From Artemia franciscana (taxonomy: Eukaryota > Arthropoda > Branchiopoda > Anostraca > Artemiidae), in contig NC_088867.1 in assembly GCF_032884065.1 (NCBI RefSeq), positions 22,946,281 to 23,010,280 on the forward strand: a stretch of DNA of 64,000 bases. The letters are read 5' to 3'. How positions within the stretch are numbered: the stretch's first letter is position 1; every line of letters begins with the position of its first letter. The notes beneath the pieces were generated by a model. It ran no database searches, was not told where the DNA came from, and worked only from the letters and a program-made list of their open reading frames with translations. The position numbers and the translations under genes are program-made. This document shows positions 11,885 to 24,097 of the stretch, piece after piece.

Positions 11885-13481
11885 TTAATTCCATGGAATA
11901 AATTTCCAAGCTTTCGAAGTGTGTAGTTGGATTATTTTTTGGTTAGGGTGGTTAACTTCGTCTAATATTTTCAAAATGTATTTTATTGCAGGTTGTTGAA
12001 TTCTTCCTTTAAGTGACATTATTCTCGTTTCCATCCTCAAGGCTGGTATTGGTGTTGTTCTCATTCCGCCTGTAATTATTCTTAAGGCTTGGTTTTGTAT
12101 TTTTTCTAGTTGGTAATAATTATTGTCACACATTTCTGCAATCAATGAAGCCGCATACTCTATTTTTGACCGTATTGCAGCTGTATAAAAAAGTTTCAAT
12201 ATTGATCTGTCAGCTCCCCAGTTTTTGCCAGCTAAACATTTCAATAGATTAATAATATTGCTAGTTTCCCTTAAAATATTATTGATATGCAGCTTCATGT
12301 TGAGTTTCAGATCAATTGACACTCCTAAATTTCTGGTATGGTTTCACCAATGGGATATGTAAGCTATCCACATCAATCTCTAGTCGCTGAAGATCATTTC
12401 TTTTATTTGCATTACAAATCATAGCTACAGTTTTATTTGAAAACACCATTTTATTTAATTTTGCCCAATTAACTGCCTCTATGACGGAAATCTTTATTGT
12501 TTTCTGAGCTTCTTCTGTGGTTCTCCCTTTTGCCCATGAGCCAATATCATCGGCAAATATTTGGCCGTCTACATTCTTAAAGGGGAAATCTGCCAATACT
12601 AAGTTAAAAAGAAGAGGACTTAGGACACATCCCTGTGGCACACCTTTTGTGAATTGTATCTTGTCCGAGATTACATTTTTAATTGCAAAATAAGTTTCTT
12701 CAATCTTAGTTAAGCTGATTATTAGGTCGAGCATTTTCCCTTTAATATGCATTGAAAGCTTTTGTGCCACAATTTGTAATGGGACTGAATCGAAAGCTGA
12801 TGTTAGGTCGTAAAATATTGCATAAACTGAGTTCTTTTCCTGCATTCCAATTTTTATCTCATTTTCCAGTTTAACTACTGCATCTATTGTACTCCGTTTT
12901 TTTCTAAAGCCAACTTGGCGTCTACTAAGTGCTTTATCTATTTTTTCTTCTATTCTGTGCTTTATTAAATGTTCTAGAATTTTCCTGAACACAGTTGTCA
13001 AAGATATTGGCCTATAATTGTCGGGAATTAGCGAGTTCCTACACTGTTTGAGAATTGGCACTATAAGGCTAGTATCCCATGCCCTAGGCAATCTTGCTTT
13101 CGCTAAACACATATTATACAAATGACATAAAAATTCGTTACTCTTTGGCCCCATTTCTTTGATTACATCATTTGTAATTCCGTCTAACCCAGGAGATTTA
13201 TTCTTTGGTAGTTTATTAATGACATGATAAAGTTCTTCTATATCAAAGTCTTTGTCATAATCTCCCTTTTCTTTGACTGCAACCTCAATTTGTTTCTTCA
13301 TAGTATTGTTTTCTTCCGTAGAGTAACTTGGTAATCGCTCCCTTTTATTGACAAGAACTGCTGCTAGGATATTTGCAATGGTTTTAGGGTCATTTGTGAT
13401 TTGTCCAGTATGTGGGTCCTGTATTGGTGTGTTTGCTTTTTCTTTGAATTTCCTGGTTAAGGTATTAAATGTGGCCCACAT
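11885..13481 (-). pseudogene. LINE reverse transcriptase, array copy 4 (frameshifted)
   Basis: 1597 bp, one base longer than open copies: plus-strand ggtttcaccaatggg near 12341 where others read ggttcaccaatggg. The N-terminal 389 codons hold all catalytic RT boxes including FADD. The C-terminal thumb region (145 codons, 11885-12322) is in another frame. Confidence 0.9.
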
Positions 13482-13485
13482 CTTC

Positions 13486-13887
13486 TTAATAGGGGGTATC
13501 TTTGTTTAACTTTGATTCACAAAACTTTCTCCACGTGTCCCGTTTTAAGTTGATTATTCTATTTTTTACTTTTGGATCTAGCTCCTTATATTGGATGCAT
13601 AACTGAGTGCTAAATTGAAGCTGTAAGTATCTCTTGGCCTTTCTTCTCTCTTGCACCAGTTTCTGAATTTCGTCATTCCACCCGTGTAAATGCACCTTTT
13701 TCAACTTTCTTTGGAAATTTGCACTTATTTCCTTGATTGCGGATTCCATTATTGACATAAACGATTTAGTATCTGTTTCAATACACTTTAGTTTTTCTAG
13801 TAAATTTTCTTCTAGTTTTTTACATATATGACTAATTTCGACTTGATTAAATTTCCTCTTTTTAAGACAAACAATAAATATTGACAC
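13486..13887 (-). pseudogene. LINE EN-RT linker remnant, array copy 4
   Basis: 133 codons with ENLLEKL for ENLPEKL and ANFQRK. Junction to the exon B segment near 13863, as in other units. Confidence 0.8.
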
Positions 13888-14020
13888 CGTCTAGAATTTT
13901 CTTTTTAAATCAGATGCTTCTTTATAGTTTGTTTAGTAAGATTTACAGTCAAAATCTTACACATAAAAACTGAGTGGAAAAACCACCAAATACTCTATTG
14001 ATTGCGTGGATGTTTCTTAC

Positions 14021-14258
14021 TCATTGCCACGTTCTTATTCCTAAGAACTGCAGGAGTAAAACTACTTAAAGCAGAGTCCTCCCACCATGGCCTTTTCTTC
14101 TCATCTGTTACATCCGCTTTGATTGGTCTCCAAAACTTCATAATAGGAGGGACTATTTGATAAAAAAACACGAACTTAGACAAATTGATCATTTTTTGGC
14201 CAAGCATAATTATGACCAATTGTTTGGTCAACTCGAACATACAGCCTCCCGGAGCACA
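14021..14258 (-). CDS. Anoctamin (TMEM16) exon B, array copy 4 (weakened donor)
   Basis: 238 nt. The acceptor is unchanged. The donor reads GTAAGAAA instead of GTAAGTAA, still compatible with splicing but weaker. RNKNVAM replaces RNLNVAM just before the donor. On the minus strand this is the most upstream of the four array copies and lies directly downstream of the longest LINE copy. Confidence 0.76.
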
Positions 14259-14687
14259 CTAAAAATATGAAAAATTAGACTTGAAAATTTCTAACCAAGG
14301 TTGGATAAAACATTATTTTAATAATAAGACTATGTGAATAGTTGATTTAGTTGTCCAACCCTCATTTATATATACTAAATAATTTAAACGAATGAATACA
14401 ATACTGTTCGCAATTTTAGATTCCGAAAGGGTTAAAATCTATATATGGTTTCTCAATAATTTTTTTAAGCAATTTGGTCTTTTGCTCGATTACAATTTGA
14501 TCCTCTTCGGATCTATTAGATCCAAAGAGGATGTTTCTTGTAAAATTTGTACAGTATTAAATTATTATTTAAATATTTGGCATTCTATGTGTGAAATAAA
14601 GAAGTCTTCTTCTTCTTGATTGGTTGTCTGGAGACGCAAGTGCATAATCTCCATGCAATTTCTTTATTTATTCCACTTAAATCCTAA

Positions 14688-15731
14688 CTAAATCCATGCA
14701 AGGTTTGAAGCTGAAAGTACATTTCCTATTTTATTAATAAGAGTGGCATAGTGGCTTGTACTTTGTGGGGGAAATAGTATAGGCACTTCACCATAACTGA
14801 AATTCAATGAGTCGCATATTTGTTTCACTGCAGACCTTAGGTTTCCTGTGATATGGCACTCTTCCAATAGGTGTCGAATGGACTGTATGACACTTGCACA
14901 ATCACACATATTTGTTTCACTTAAATTTAATTTCTTCAAGTGTTCATTTGTCGCAGCGTGTTGGGTTCTCAATCGAAATATAATGTTTGCTGCTTTTTGT
15001 GTAATTGGTATATACTTTTTATTTGGAGTCTTTCCTTTAAAATATTCTACATATCGATTACTAGATTTTTCAAGGTTCCGATTTATTTCTGATTTCTTTA
15101 ATAGCCAGGTAATCCTTCGATATTTTGAATAGAAATTCGTGCACTCTGAACTTATTGAGCCTAGCAAGGTAGCCTCCTTTGCTAGTTTGTCCGCTTTTTC
15201 ATTTCCATCTATGTCACAATGGCTTGGACACCATTGTAATCCAACTGTTATAGCTTTTTCTTGACATTTTTTAAATTCGTCGTAGATTCCCGTTACAGAT
15301 TTATGACCATTTCCTTTTATTGCTGAAATCGCCGACCTGCTATCTGAAAGAACTACTGCTTTGCTATTTTGTGTGCATTCTCCATGAATCATTCTTAACG
15401 CTTTTTCTATTGCTGTCATTTGTGCATCAAAAACCGACACTCCTTCTTCAAGTCTTCCTGTTATTGTTATGCCTGTTTCTTTTGATAATACAGAATATCC
15501 CACTTTCTCTCCTATTTTCGATCCATCTGTGTAATATTGTTGAAAAGATGGATATTTTTCACTTAATGTATTGAGCAAACAATTTCTTTGAACCTGCAAT
15601 GAGTCTTCTTTCTTGCAAACTGGATAAGTGTCTATATTGATAATAACATCTTTGAAATTTATTTCTGGAGATTCTAGTCTTATGTGTTTGAGATCTTCAT
15701 TAATTCCTAATTTGCTAATAATATTGGCCAC
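14688..15731 (-). pseudogene. LINE RNase H domain, longest LINE copy (open)
   Basis: 347 codons, uninterrupted, with substitutions such as SAISAIK for SAIAAIK, PITQKAAN and CASVIQSI. The catalytic acidic residues remain. It belongs to the LINE copy that continues into endonuclease and gag on the right. Confidence 0.88.
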
Positions 15732-15752
15732 AGCAGGGACCAGTGGTTTAGC

Positions 15753-17348
15753 TTAATTCCATGGAATAAATTTCTAAGCTTTCGAAGTGTGTAGTTGGAT
15801 TATTTTTTGGTTAGGGTGGTTAACTTCGTCTGATATTTTCAAAATGTATTTTATTGCAGGTTGTTGAATTCTTCCTTTAAGTGACATTATTCTCGTTTCC
15901 ATCCTCAAGGCTGGTATTGGTGTTGTTCTCATTCCGCCTGTAATTATTCTTAAGGCTTGGTTTTGTATTTTTTCTAGTTGGTAATAATTATTGTCACACA
16001 TTTCTGCAATCAATGAAGCCGCATACTCTATTTTTGACCGTATTGCAGCTGTATAAAAAAGTTTCAATATTGATCTGTCAGCTCCCCAGTTTTTGCCAGC
16101 TAAACATTTCAATAGATTAATAATATTGCTAGTTTCCCTTAAAATATTATTGATATGCAGCTTCATGTTGAGTTTCAGATCAATTGACACTCCTAAATTT
16201 CTGGTATGGTTCACCAATGGGATATGTAAGCTATCCACATCAATCTCTAGTCGCTGAAGATCATTTCTTTTATTTGCATTAAAAATCATAGCTACAGTTT
16301 TATTTGAAAACACCATTTTATTTAATTTTGCCCAGTTAACTGCCTCTATGACGGAAATCTTTATTGTTTTCTGAGCTTCTTCTGGGGTTCTCACGTTTGC
16401 CCATGAGCCAATATCATCGGCAAATATTTGGCCGTTTACATTCTTAAAGGGGAAATCTGCCAATACTAAGTTAAAAAGAAGAGGACTTAGGACACATCCC
16501 TGTGGCACACCTATTGTGAATTGTATCTTGTCCGAGATTACATTTTTAATTGCAAAATAAGTTTCTTCAATCTTAGTTAAGCTGATTATTAGGTCGAGCA
16601 TTTTCCCTTTAATATGCATTGAAAGCTTTTGTGCCACAATTTGTAATGGGACTGAATCGAAAGCTGATGTTAGGTCGTAAATTATTGCATAAACTGAGTT
16701 CTTTTCCTGCATTCCAATTTTTATCTCATTTTCCAGTTTAACTACTGCATCTATTGTACTCCGTTTTTTTCTAAAACCAACTTGGCGTCTACTAAGTGCT
16801 TTATCTATTTTTTCTTCTATTCTGTGCTTTATTAAATGTTCTAGAATTTTCCTGAACACAGTTGTCAAAGATATTGGCCTATAATTGTCGGGAATTAGCG
16901 AGTTCCTACCCTGTTTGAGAATTGGCACTATAAGGCTAGTATCCCATGCCCTAGGCAATCTTGCTTTCGCTAAACACATATTATACAAATGACATAAAAA
17001 TTCCTTACTCTTTGGCCCTATTTCTTTGATTACATCATTTGTAATTCCGTCTAACCCAGGAGATTTATTCTTTGGTAGTTTATTAATGACATGATACAGT
17101 TCTTCTATATCAAAGTCTTTGTCATAATCTCCCTTTTCTTTGACTGCAACCTCAATTTGTTTCTTCATAGTATTGTTTTCTTCCGTAGAGTAGCTTGGTA
17201 ATTACTCCCTTTTATTGACAAGAACTGCTGCTAGGATATTTGCAATGGTTTTAGGGTCATTTGTGATTTGTCCAGTATGTGGGTTCTGTATTGGTGTGTT
17301 TGCTTTTTCTTTGAATTTCCTGGTTAAGGTATTAAATGTGGCCCACAT
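15753..17348 (-). pseudogene. LINE reverse transcriptase, longest LINE copy (two nonsense mutations)
   Basis: Same 1596-bp length as the open copies but with two extra stops. A Gln codon near 17203 has become TAA (plus-strand aattactccc), and a Trp codon near 15775 has become TAG (tttctaagc). A 464-codon frame remains between them (15774-17168), with the RT boxes including FADD. It also has the shared frame break next to 17353 and the shared TAA before RNase H. Confidence 0.9.
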
Positions 17349-17352
17349 CTTC

Positions 17353-18318
17353 TTAATAGGGGGTATCTTTGTTTAACTTTGATTCACAAAACTTTCTCAC
17401 TCTTATTTCCTTGATTGCGGATTCCATTATTGACATAAACGATTTAGTATCTGTTTCAATACACTTTAGTTTTTCTGGTAAATTTTCTTCTAGTTTTTTA
17501 CATATATGACTAATTTCGACTTGATTAAATTTACTCTTTTTATAGTACTGCATTTTCTTTTCCGGTAGTAGGTCAAAGCTTATTTGTATTAATGAATGCG
17601 GACTACCTATATCAAGATCTACCCTTGTTTTATATTCCGCTACTTGCATGATTTGGCAGGATGCAAATGTTAGGTCAATGGTGCTTGAGTAATTAGTTTG
17701 AATATTCATATATGTTACTGTATCCGCTGGAGTTATCAATGCCAAATCAGATACATCATAGGCAAAATTTGTAATATCCTGTCCTGACCTATTTTGTCTA
17801 CCATTAGATTCCCAAAAAAAAGAGTGGCCGTTTAAATCTCCACATAGGATCTTGGTTCCCTCCATTTTCTGGTAAATGAAGTCAAGATCATTTTTTATAG
17901 TGTTTTGGCCATTACTATTATAAATGTTTGCCACGGTATAAACCGCACCATCTGTTCTTACACATTTTACTATAACAACTTCTAGATTTATCATATCATC
18001 ACTCACATCTAATATTTCTGTTATTTGGAAATGATTTTCATTTATTAAGATAGCTACTCCTCCACCTTTTGATTGTTGGCTTCCTGTGTTTTCTCGGTCT
18101 ATTCTGGCTATTTCATACCCCTTAAAATTAGTAATAATTTGACTGTGCCACCATGTCTCTTGCAAGCAAACTATTGTAGGGTTCTCATCCATTAATATCT
18201 TCTTAAATTCTACCAATTTCGATTTATTTAAGCTGTTGCAGTTTAATTGCCAAAACTTCATTTTACTATTTCTGGTTAATCTACTATCTTGGATACTTTT
18301 ACTAGGCCCTGGAATCAT
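17353..18318 (-). pseudogene. LINE APE-type endonuclease and linker (in-frame deletion in linker)
   Basis: 321 codons. The apurinic-like endonuclease nicks the target DNA for LINE insertion. Visible motifs are MKFWQLNCNSL with the first Asn, CLQETWW with the catalytic Glu, GDLNGHSFFW, SSTIDLTFAS, and GSPHSLI in place of the usual SDH. The linker lost about 200 bp relative to the array copies: after ESAIKEI it jumps to RKFCESKLNK (plus-strand junction near 17396), keeping frame. This is the only LINE copy here with its endonuclease, so it shows what the array units lack. Its first codons overlap the gag frame (18302-18318). Confidence 0.88.
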
Positions 18319-18822
18319 GTTCAGTTACTGCTAAAAATCTTTCTTCTATTTCAGGTTCGTCAGAATTAATAATTCCGGGGAATATTGTCTTTACTTTTGG
18401 TTTCGATACTATTTTTATGGTCTCTATAAGTAGCTTCAATACTTTCTGAATTTGCGTAGGTTCAATTGTTTCTACGTGAGCTCTTTCCGAAAACGAATTA
18501 TTGGTTTGGTTGGTGCTGTCGATAGGCATTTGTCTTTCAAGTCCTGTTTTTGTTTTTTCGGCATAAGTCATTTTTGCTTCTTTCCAAGTAACTTTGTTCT
18601 TTGATACAATTTTACTGATTTCCAGGATTTCCTTGTACTTTTGGCAATTTTTGTCCCCACTAATGTGATCTGAGCTTTTACAATTTCTGCACTTAATCTG
18701 ACTTTCAGTACAATTTTCCGCAGAATGACCTCTGCAGGCACATTTTCCGTAAGTTTGCGTGTTGGTACGGCATACATCTTTTATATGGCCAAACAATTGA
18801 CAGTTGGTACACCTTCTAGGTT
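18302..18822 (-). pseudogene. LINE gag (ORF1), zinc-knuckle part
   Basis: This is the C-terminal part of the LINE RNA-binding ORF1 protein. Three Cys/His knuckles are visible: CTNCQLFGHIKDVC (CX2CX4HX4C), CACRGHSAENC and CRNCKSSDHISGDKNC, the triple arrangement usual in I and Jockey type ORF1. Upstream the frame is interrupted by a SINE at 18849-19162. Removing the SINE and one target copy would rejoin it to the PVRPWTP block, so the SINE landed in a coding region. A second frame inside it is only a shadow. Confidence 0.85.
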
Positions 18823-18848
18823 TGGGTGTCCATAAGGTAAGAGGAAAA
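18822..18848. repeat. Target-site duplication, left copy, of the SINE
   Basis: ttgggtgtccat then aaggtaagaggaaaa. It pairs with 19163-19189 (ttgggtgtccat then ggcctaacaggaaaa). 22 of 27 positions match, so the insertion is not very recent. Confidence 0.75.
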
Positions 18849-19162
18849 GGTAAAGGATACGGCATTAGACTTTACAGTCCGTACCGGCGGTGCTGATCTC
18901 CGTTTCTTGGCCCTTCAGCCAGGAAGTGCAATGGGGAGTTGGGGGCCAGCCATCCTGTGCTTTCGCACACCCTTCCTGTTTACCTTCCCCAGATTTCTCC
19001 AGGTACCCATTTAGAGCTGGGTCGACTCTGGCTAAGCTTACAGAGACACGCCACTGACCCCCGTCCCAAACTGAAGAATTGGGTACACTGGGACTCGAAC
19101 CCTCGTCCTCTCAGACAAGGGATCCCGAATCCAGCGCACCAACCCGCTCGGCCAGGACTGGC
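18849..19162 (-). mobile_element. tRNA-derived SINE inserted in LINE gag
   Basis: On the minus strand the element begins with a tRNA-like head: CTGGCCGAGCGGGTTGGTG (box A, plus positions about 19139-19156) and GGGTTCGAGTCCCAG (box B, about 19088-19102). The long spacing between them, with a variable-arm-like stretch, suggests a class II tRNA (Ser or Leu type). A roughly 230-bp body follows and ends near GACTGTAAAGTCTAATGCC. Length is 314 bp between 27-bp target duplications. RNA polymerase III would transcribe it. The locally higher GC stands out from the AT-rich surroundings. I do not recognise the named SINE family. Confidence 0.83.
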
Positions 19163-19189
19163 TTGGGTGTCCATGGCCTAACAGGAAAA
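19163..19189. repeat. Target-site duplication, right copy, of the SINE
   Basis: Partner of 18822-18848. The right copy is the one that fits the gag frame (minus strand reads SFPVRPWTP), so it is probably closer to the original target. Confidence 0.75.
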
Positions 19190-19919
<730 letters not shown>

Positions 19920-20307
19920 AGTCTATAATTAGACTTGAGAATTTCTAACCAAGGGAGCTACAGAGACGAAGGGAACAAAGGGAGCCAAGGGCTATGAAAA
20001 CTCTTCAAGCTTTTAATAATTTTCACTAAATTTACGTTTTCTATGTAAAATATGTAAAATATCCGCTACCCAAACATAAAACTGCCTAAAAGTCCCTAGA
20101 TTTTTCTGATGTACCCAAGACAATCTAAATACATTACATAATTTACTGTTTATTACTGCATTTATTCTAATTCACCCTCTTCTCCAAACTAATTAAATAA
20201 AAAAACAAGTTTTCAAACTGAAAGTAAGGAGCAACATTTAAATTTAACCCCCTAGTCAATACCTCGCTCTTTAACTCTTTAGCTCTTTATCTTGCGCTTT
20301 AAATAGG

Positions 20308-20905
20308 TCCAGCAAATTATCGACAAATTTTAATTTATCAGTGTTTAATAAAATCTTCGAAAAGGCCATCTTTTCTCGTCTCCTTACTTTTCTAAAATCT
20401 AGAAACTTTCTTAATGATTTTCAATTTGGTTTCCGAACGAGGCACTCCACTGAACATACCTGCATAACCCTTTTGAATTTTATACATTCTGCATTAGATT
20501 CGGGATTAATTCTGGCTGTTTTATTCGTAAGGTATTTGATTGCTTAACCACTGAAATTCTTCTATCGAAGATGTCTCATTTTGGCATTAGGGATAATGTA
20601 TTTTTTTGGTTTGTCTTATTTTATTTGAATGATGGGTTATTTTCTTTCGATCCACTTTTCTGTTCACCCTCACAAGTGAATTTTGGTGTCCCTCAAGGAT
20701 CAGTTTTAGGGCCCGTGTTGTTTTTGATCTATGTAAATAATCTTTTGTATGTAGTAAAAAAGCACAGACTTATTAATTGCTGTATGTTTTGTCATCATAA
20801 GCCATCCTTTGCCCATAGTGCCAACAATAGTTAACTATCTTCTGAGGTCATCGTTTGTTGTGCTGATGACAGCACAGTTGGCACTTCAAAAAATAATGAA
20901 TAAGA
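20308..20905 (+). pseudogene. Second LINE (Jockey/CR1-like) RT fragment, copy alpha
   Basis: Broken reading frames with clear non-LTR RT blocks: [66 protein letters not shown], and an ADDSTVGTS catalytic box near 20860-20890 in another frame. At least two frame changes occur. No endonuclease or 3' end is present. It is a different family from the LINE of the 3.87-kb array. Confidence 0.82.
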
Positions 20906-21500
20906 GATTCGATAAAATTTGTAAATTTTCCAAATCACAAATACTCATCGTAAACTATAAATCCACCAAAAAATAATACCAAAACAAACCAAAAATATAT
21001 CTTTCTCATACATGTATTTCACTTACTCGACTTATACCACTTAAGCTTTACTTTTTCTTCTTTATCAATTAAGCATAATGCTTAATTGACAATTCCTGTT
21101 GTTGGTTTCTTTCTTGTGATAAAGGATACAAATCAAATGCTACCCCACTGTCTACTTTTATTAGAATTGGTTTAAAAAAATCAATTTTCTTTAAAGGCAT
21201 ATCAGTCCGATCCTCATGAATTTTATATATTTTGCTGTATATGTATACTATTGATTCCTAAAGATACACAGACAAATTCCAAATTCAAGTCTAATTCTAA
21301 GCGAATTACTAGCTTAAACATGATTAAAACTTTCCACTAAAGAAAGACAAACAATAAATATTGACACCGTCTAGAATTTTCTTTTTGAATCAGATGCTTC
21401 TTTATAGTTTGTTTAGTAGGATTTACAGTCAAAATCTTACACATAAAAACTGCGTGGGAAAACCACCAAAAACTTTATTGATGGCGTGGATGTTACTTAC

Positions 21501-21695
21501 TCGTTGCCACGTTCAAATTCGTAATAATTTCAGGAGGAAAACTACCTAAAGTATAGCCCTTCCACCATGACTTTTTCTTCCAATCCGTTTCATTTGGTAC
21601 ATCCGTTTCAATTGGTCTCCACCATTTCATTATCAGAGGCACTATTTTATAAAAAATCACAAACTTGAACAAAGTGATGATTTTTCGTCGAAACA
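21501..21695 (-). pseudogene. Anoctamin exon B, partial copy (3' part with donor)
   Basis: About 195 nt encoding KFVIFYKIVPLIMKWWRPIE through NLNVA, followed by a GTAAGTAA donor. The first roughly 17 codons, including CAPGGC and the acceptor, are replaced by another sequence (aattgtgatgtagtaacag). It contains the longer NETDWKK version seen in the intact exon at 63549-63795, so it derives from the older exon type and not from the 3.87-kb array. Confidence 0.75.
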
Positions 21696-21710
21696 TAATT
21701 GTGATGTAGT

Positions 21711-22455
21711 AACAGCAGAGATAATTGTAACAGATAATTGTGTATATAGTACAAAAGCAGAGACTTATTAATTGTTGTATATTTTGTCATCCTAAGCCAC
21801 CCTTTGCCTATTGTGCCAACTATAGTTCACTATCTTCTGATGTAATTGTTTGTTTTGCTGAAGACCGCACACTTGGCACTTGAAAAAATTATCCCCATCG
21901 TCAATACCTCGCTCTTTAACGTAAATTTAGCATAAAGAGCGAGGTATTAACGAGGGGGTGAACCCTTGTCAACACCTCGCTCTTTACGTTATTTTTTTTA
22001 GTACTTTCAAAAGACCTATTTATTGTAATTTAATGGCCTTTGGGATTCAGGGGTCACTCTTCTAGAATTGGAATAAAATTTTAACTTTATTGCATAGAGC
22101 TAGGTCTTGACCAGGGGACGAACCCCCCCCCCCCCATACAAGTTATAAGTTCTGTTGGTTTTAGTTTTAATATTGCTCCTTACTTCCAGTCGAAAAAACT
22201 TTTTTTTTAATTTTCTGATTGTTTTTTAAATTGGTCTCCACCACTTCATTATCAGAGGCATTATTTTATAAAAAATCACAAACTTGAACAAAGTAAAGAT
22301 TTTTTGTCGAAACATAATTGTGATGTAGTACAAGCAGATATAATTGTAACAGATAATTGTGTATGTAGTACAAAAGCAGAAACTTATTAATTGTTGTATA
22401 TTTTGTCATCCTAAGCCATTCTTTGCCCAAAGTGCCAACTATGGCACTATGCAAA
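21711..22455. repeat. Mixed short repeat fragments with stem-loop and C-run
   Basis: Contains scraps of the second LINE catalytic region (21755-21890 and 22370-22450), a 16-bp stem inverted repeat at about 21905-21950 (AATACCTCGCTCTTTA against TAAAGAGCGAGGTATT), a run of C near 22123-22135, and a piece of exon B (22226-22310, minus strand). No intact gene. Confidence 0.65.
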
Positions 22456-22463
22456 AATGAATA

Positions 22464-22541
22464 ATTTGATTATTTTTTGTCCAAACATAATTGTGACCAA
22501 TTGTTTCGTCAGTTCGAGCATGCAGCCTCCCGAAGCACACT
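22464..22541 (-). pseudogene. Anoctamin exon B, 5' fragment with acceptor
   Basis: The minus strand shows tttcatctttttag then TGTGCTTCGGGAGGCTGC, the acceptor and CxxGGC start of exon B, and continues through the TKQL/VTIMFGQK-type helix start before identity stops. It is the 5' complement of the fragments at 22226-22310 and 21501-21695. No complete exon can be made from this piece. Confidence 0.65.
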
Positions 22542-22933
22542 AAAAAGATGAAAAATTAGACTTGAGAATTTCTAACCAAGGGAGCTACAGGGACGAAGGG
22601 AACAAAGGGAGCCAAGGGCTATGAAAACTCTTTAAGCTTTTAATAATTTTCACTAAATTTACGTTTCTATGTAAAATATGTAAAATATCCGCTACCCAAA
22701 CTTAAAACTGCCTAAAAGTCCCTAGATTTTTCTGATGTACCCAAGACAATCTAAATACATTACATAATTCACTGTTTATTACTGCATTTATTCTAATTCA
22801 CCCTCTTCTCCGAACTAACTAAATACAAAAACAAGTTTTTTTTTAGCTGAAAGTAAGGAGCAACATTAAAACTTAACCGCCTAGTCAATACCTCGCTCTT
22901 TAACTCTTTAGCTCTTTAACTCGCTCTTTAAAT

Positions 22934-23505
22934 AGGTCCAGCAAATTATCGACAAATTTTAATTTTATCAGTGTTTAATTAAATCTTCGATTAGGCTATC
23001 CTTTCTCGTCTCCTTACTTTTCTAAAATCTAGAAACTTTCTTCATGATTTTTAATTTGGTTTCTGAACGAGGCATGCCACTGAACATGCCTGCATAACCC
23101 TTTTGAATTTTATACATTCTGCATTATATTCGGGATTAATTCTGGCTGCCTTATTCGTAAGGTATTTGATGGCTTAACCACTGAAATTCTTCTATCGAAG
23201 ATGTCTCATTTTGGCATTAGGGATAATGTATTTTTTTGGTTTGTCTTATTTGAATGATGGGCTATATTCTGTCGATCCAATTTTCTGTTCATCCTCACAA
23301 GTGAATTTTGGTGTCCCTCAAGCATCAGTTTTAAGGCCAGTGTTATTTTTGATCTTTGTAAATAATCTATTTATAAATTAATTGTTGTATAATTTGTCAT
23401 CCTAAGCCATCCTTTTCCCATAGTGCGAACTATAGTTCACTATCTTCTGAGGTCATCGTTTGTTGTGCTGATGACAGCACACTTGGCACTTCAAAAAATT
23501 ATGAA
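22934..23505 (+). pseudogene. Second LINE RT fragment, copy beta
   Basis: Same blocks as 20308-20905 with more damage (a shortened LFYLNDG stretch, extra indels) and the ADDSTLGTS-like catalytic box near 23466-23490. It is not functional. Confidence 0.75.
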
Positions 23506-24097
23506 TCAGAGCTTCGATCAAATTTGGAAACTTTCCAAATCACAAATACTCATCATAAACTATAAATCCACCAAAAAATACTAAAGGATTATTTCTGTCT
23601 ATTCTATCTTTATATCTATTTCTCATGCATGTATTTCACTTATTGGACTTTATACCACTGAAGCTTTACTTTTTCTTCATTATCAATTAAGCATAATGCT
23701 TAATTGACAATTCCTGTTGTTGGTTTCTTTCTTGTGATAAAGGATACAAATCAAATGCTACCCCACTGTCTACTTTTATTAGAATTGGTTTAAAAAAATC
23801 AATTTTCTTTAAAGGCATATCAGTCTGATCCTCATGAATTTTAAATATTTTGCTGTATACGTGTAATATTGATTCCTAAAGATACACAGACAAATGCCAA
23901 ATTCAAGTCTAATTCTAAGCGAATTACTAGCTTAAACATGATTAAAACTTTCCACTAAAGAAAGACAACAATAAATATTGACACCGTCTAGAATTTTCTT
24001 TTTGAATGAGATGCTTCTTTATAGTTTGTTTAGTAGGATTTACTATCAAAATCTTACACATAAAAACTGAGTGGGAAAACAACTAAAAACTTTTGAT

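Larger units (their letters stand above)
1..17397. repeat. Tandem array of 3.87-kb chimeric units (LINE 3' half + anoctamin exon B)
   Basis: The same order of parts recurs with spacings of 3867, 3869 and 3869 bp between equivalent positions (RNase H stops at 3083, 6950, 10819 and 14688). Position 1 matches position 3868, so the array runs off the left edge. Each unit, left to right, holds an exon B segment (for example 2259-2695), a hairpin-bearing module (2696-3012), then on the minus strand RNase H, RT and the EN-RT linker of one LINE. Copies differ by scattered single bases and short indels and look about 99% identical by eye. The rightmost LINE copy does not close on an exon B segment but continues into endonuclease and gag, so it marks the array edge. 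An assembly artefact cannot be excluded, but copy-specific indels argue for real copies. Confidence 0.93.
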
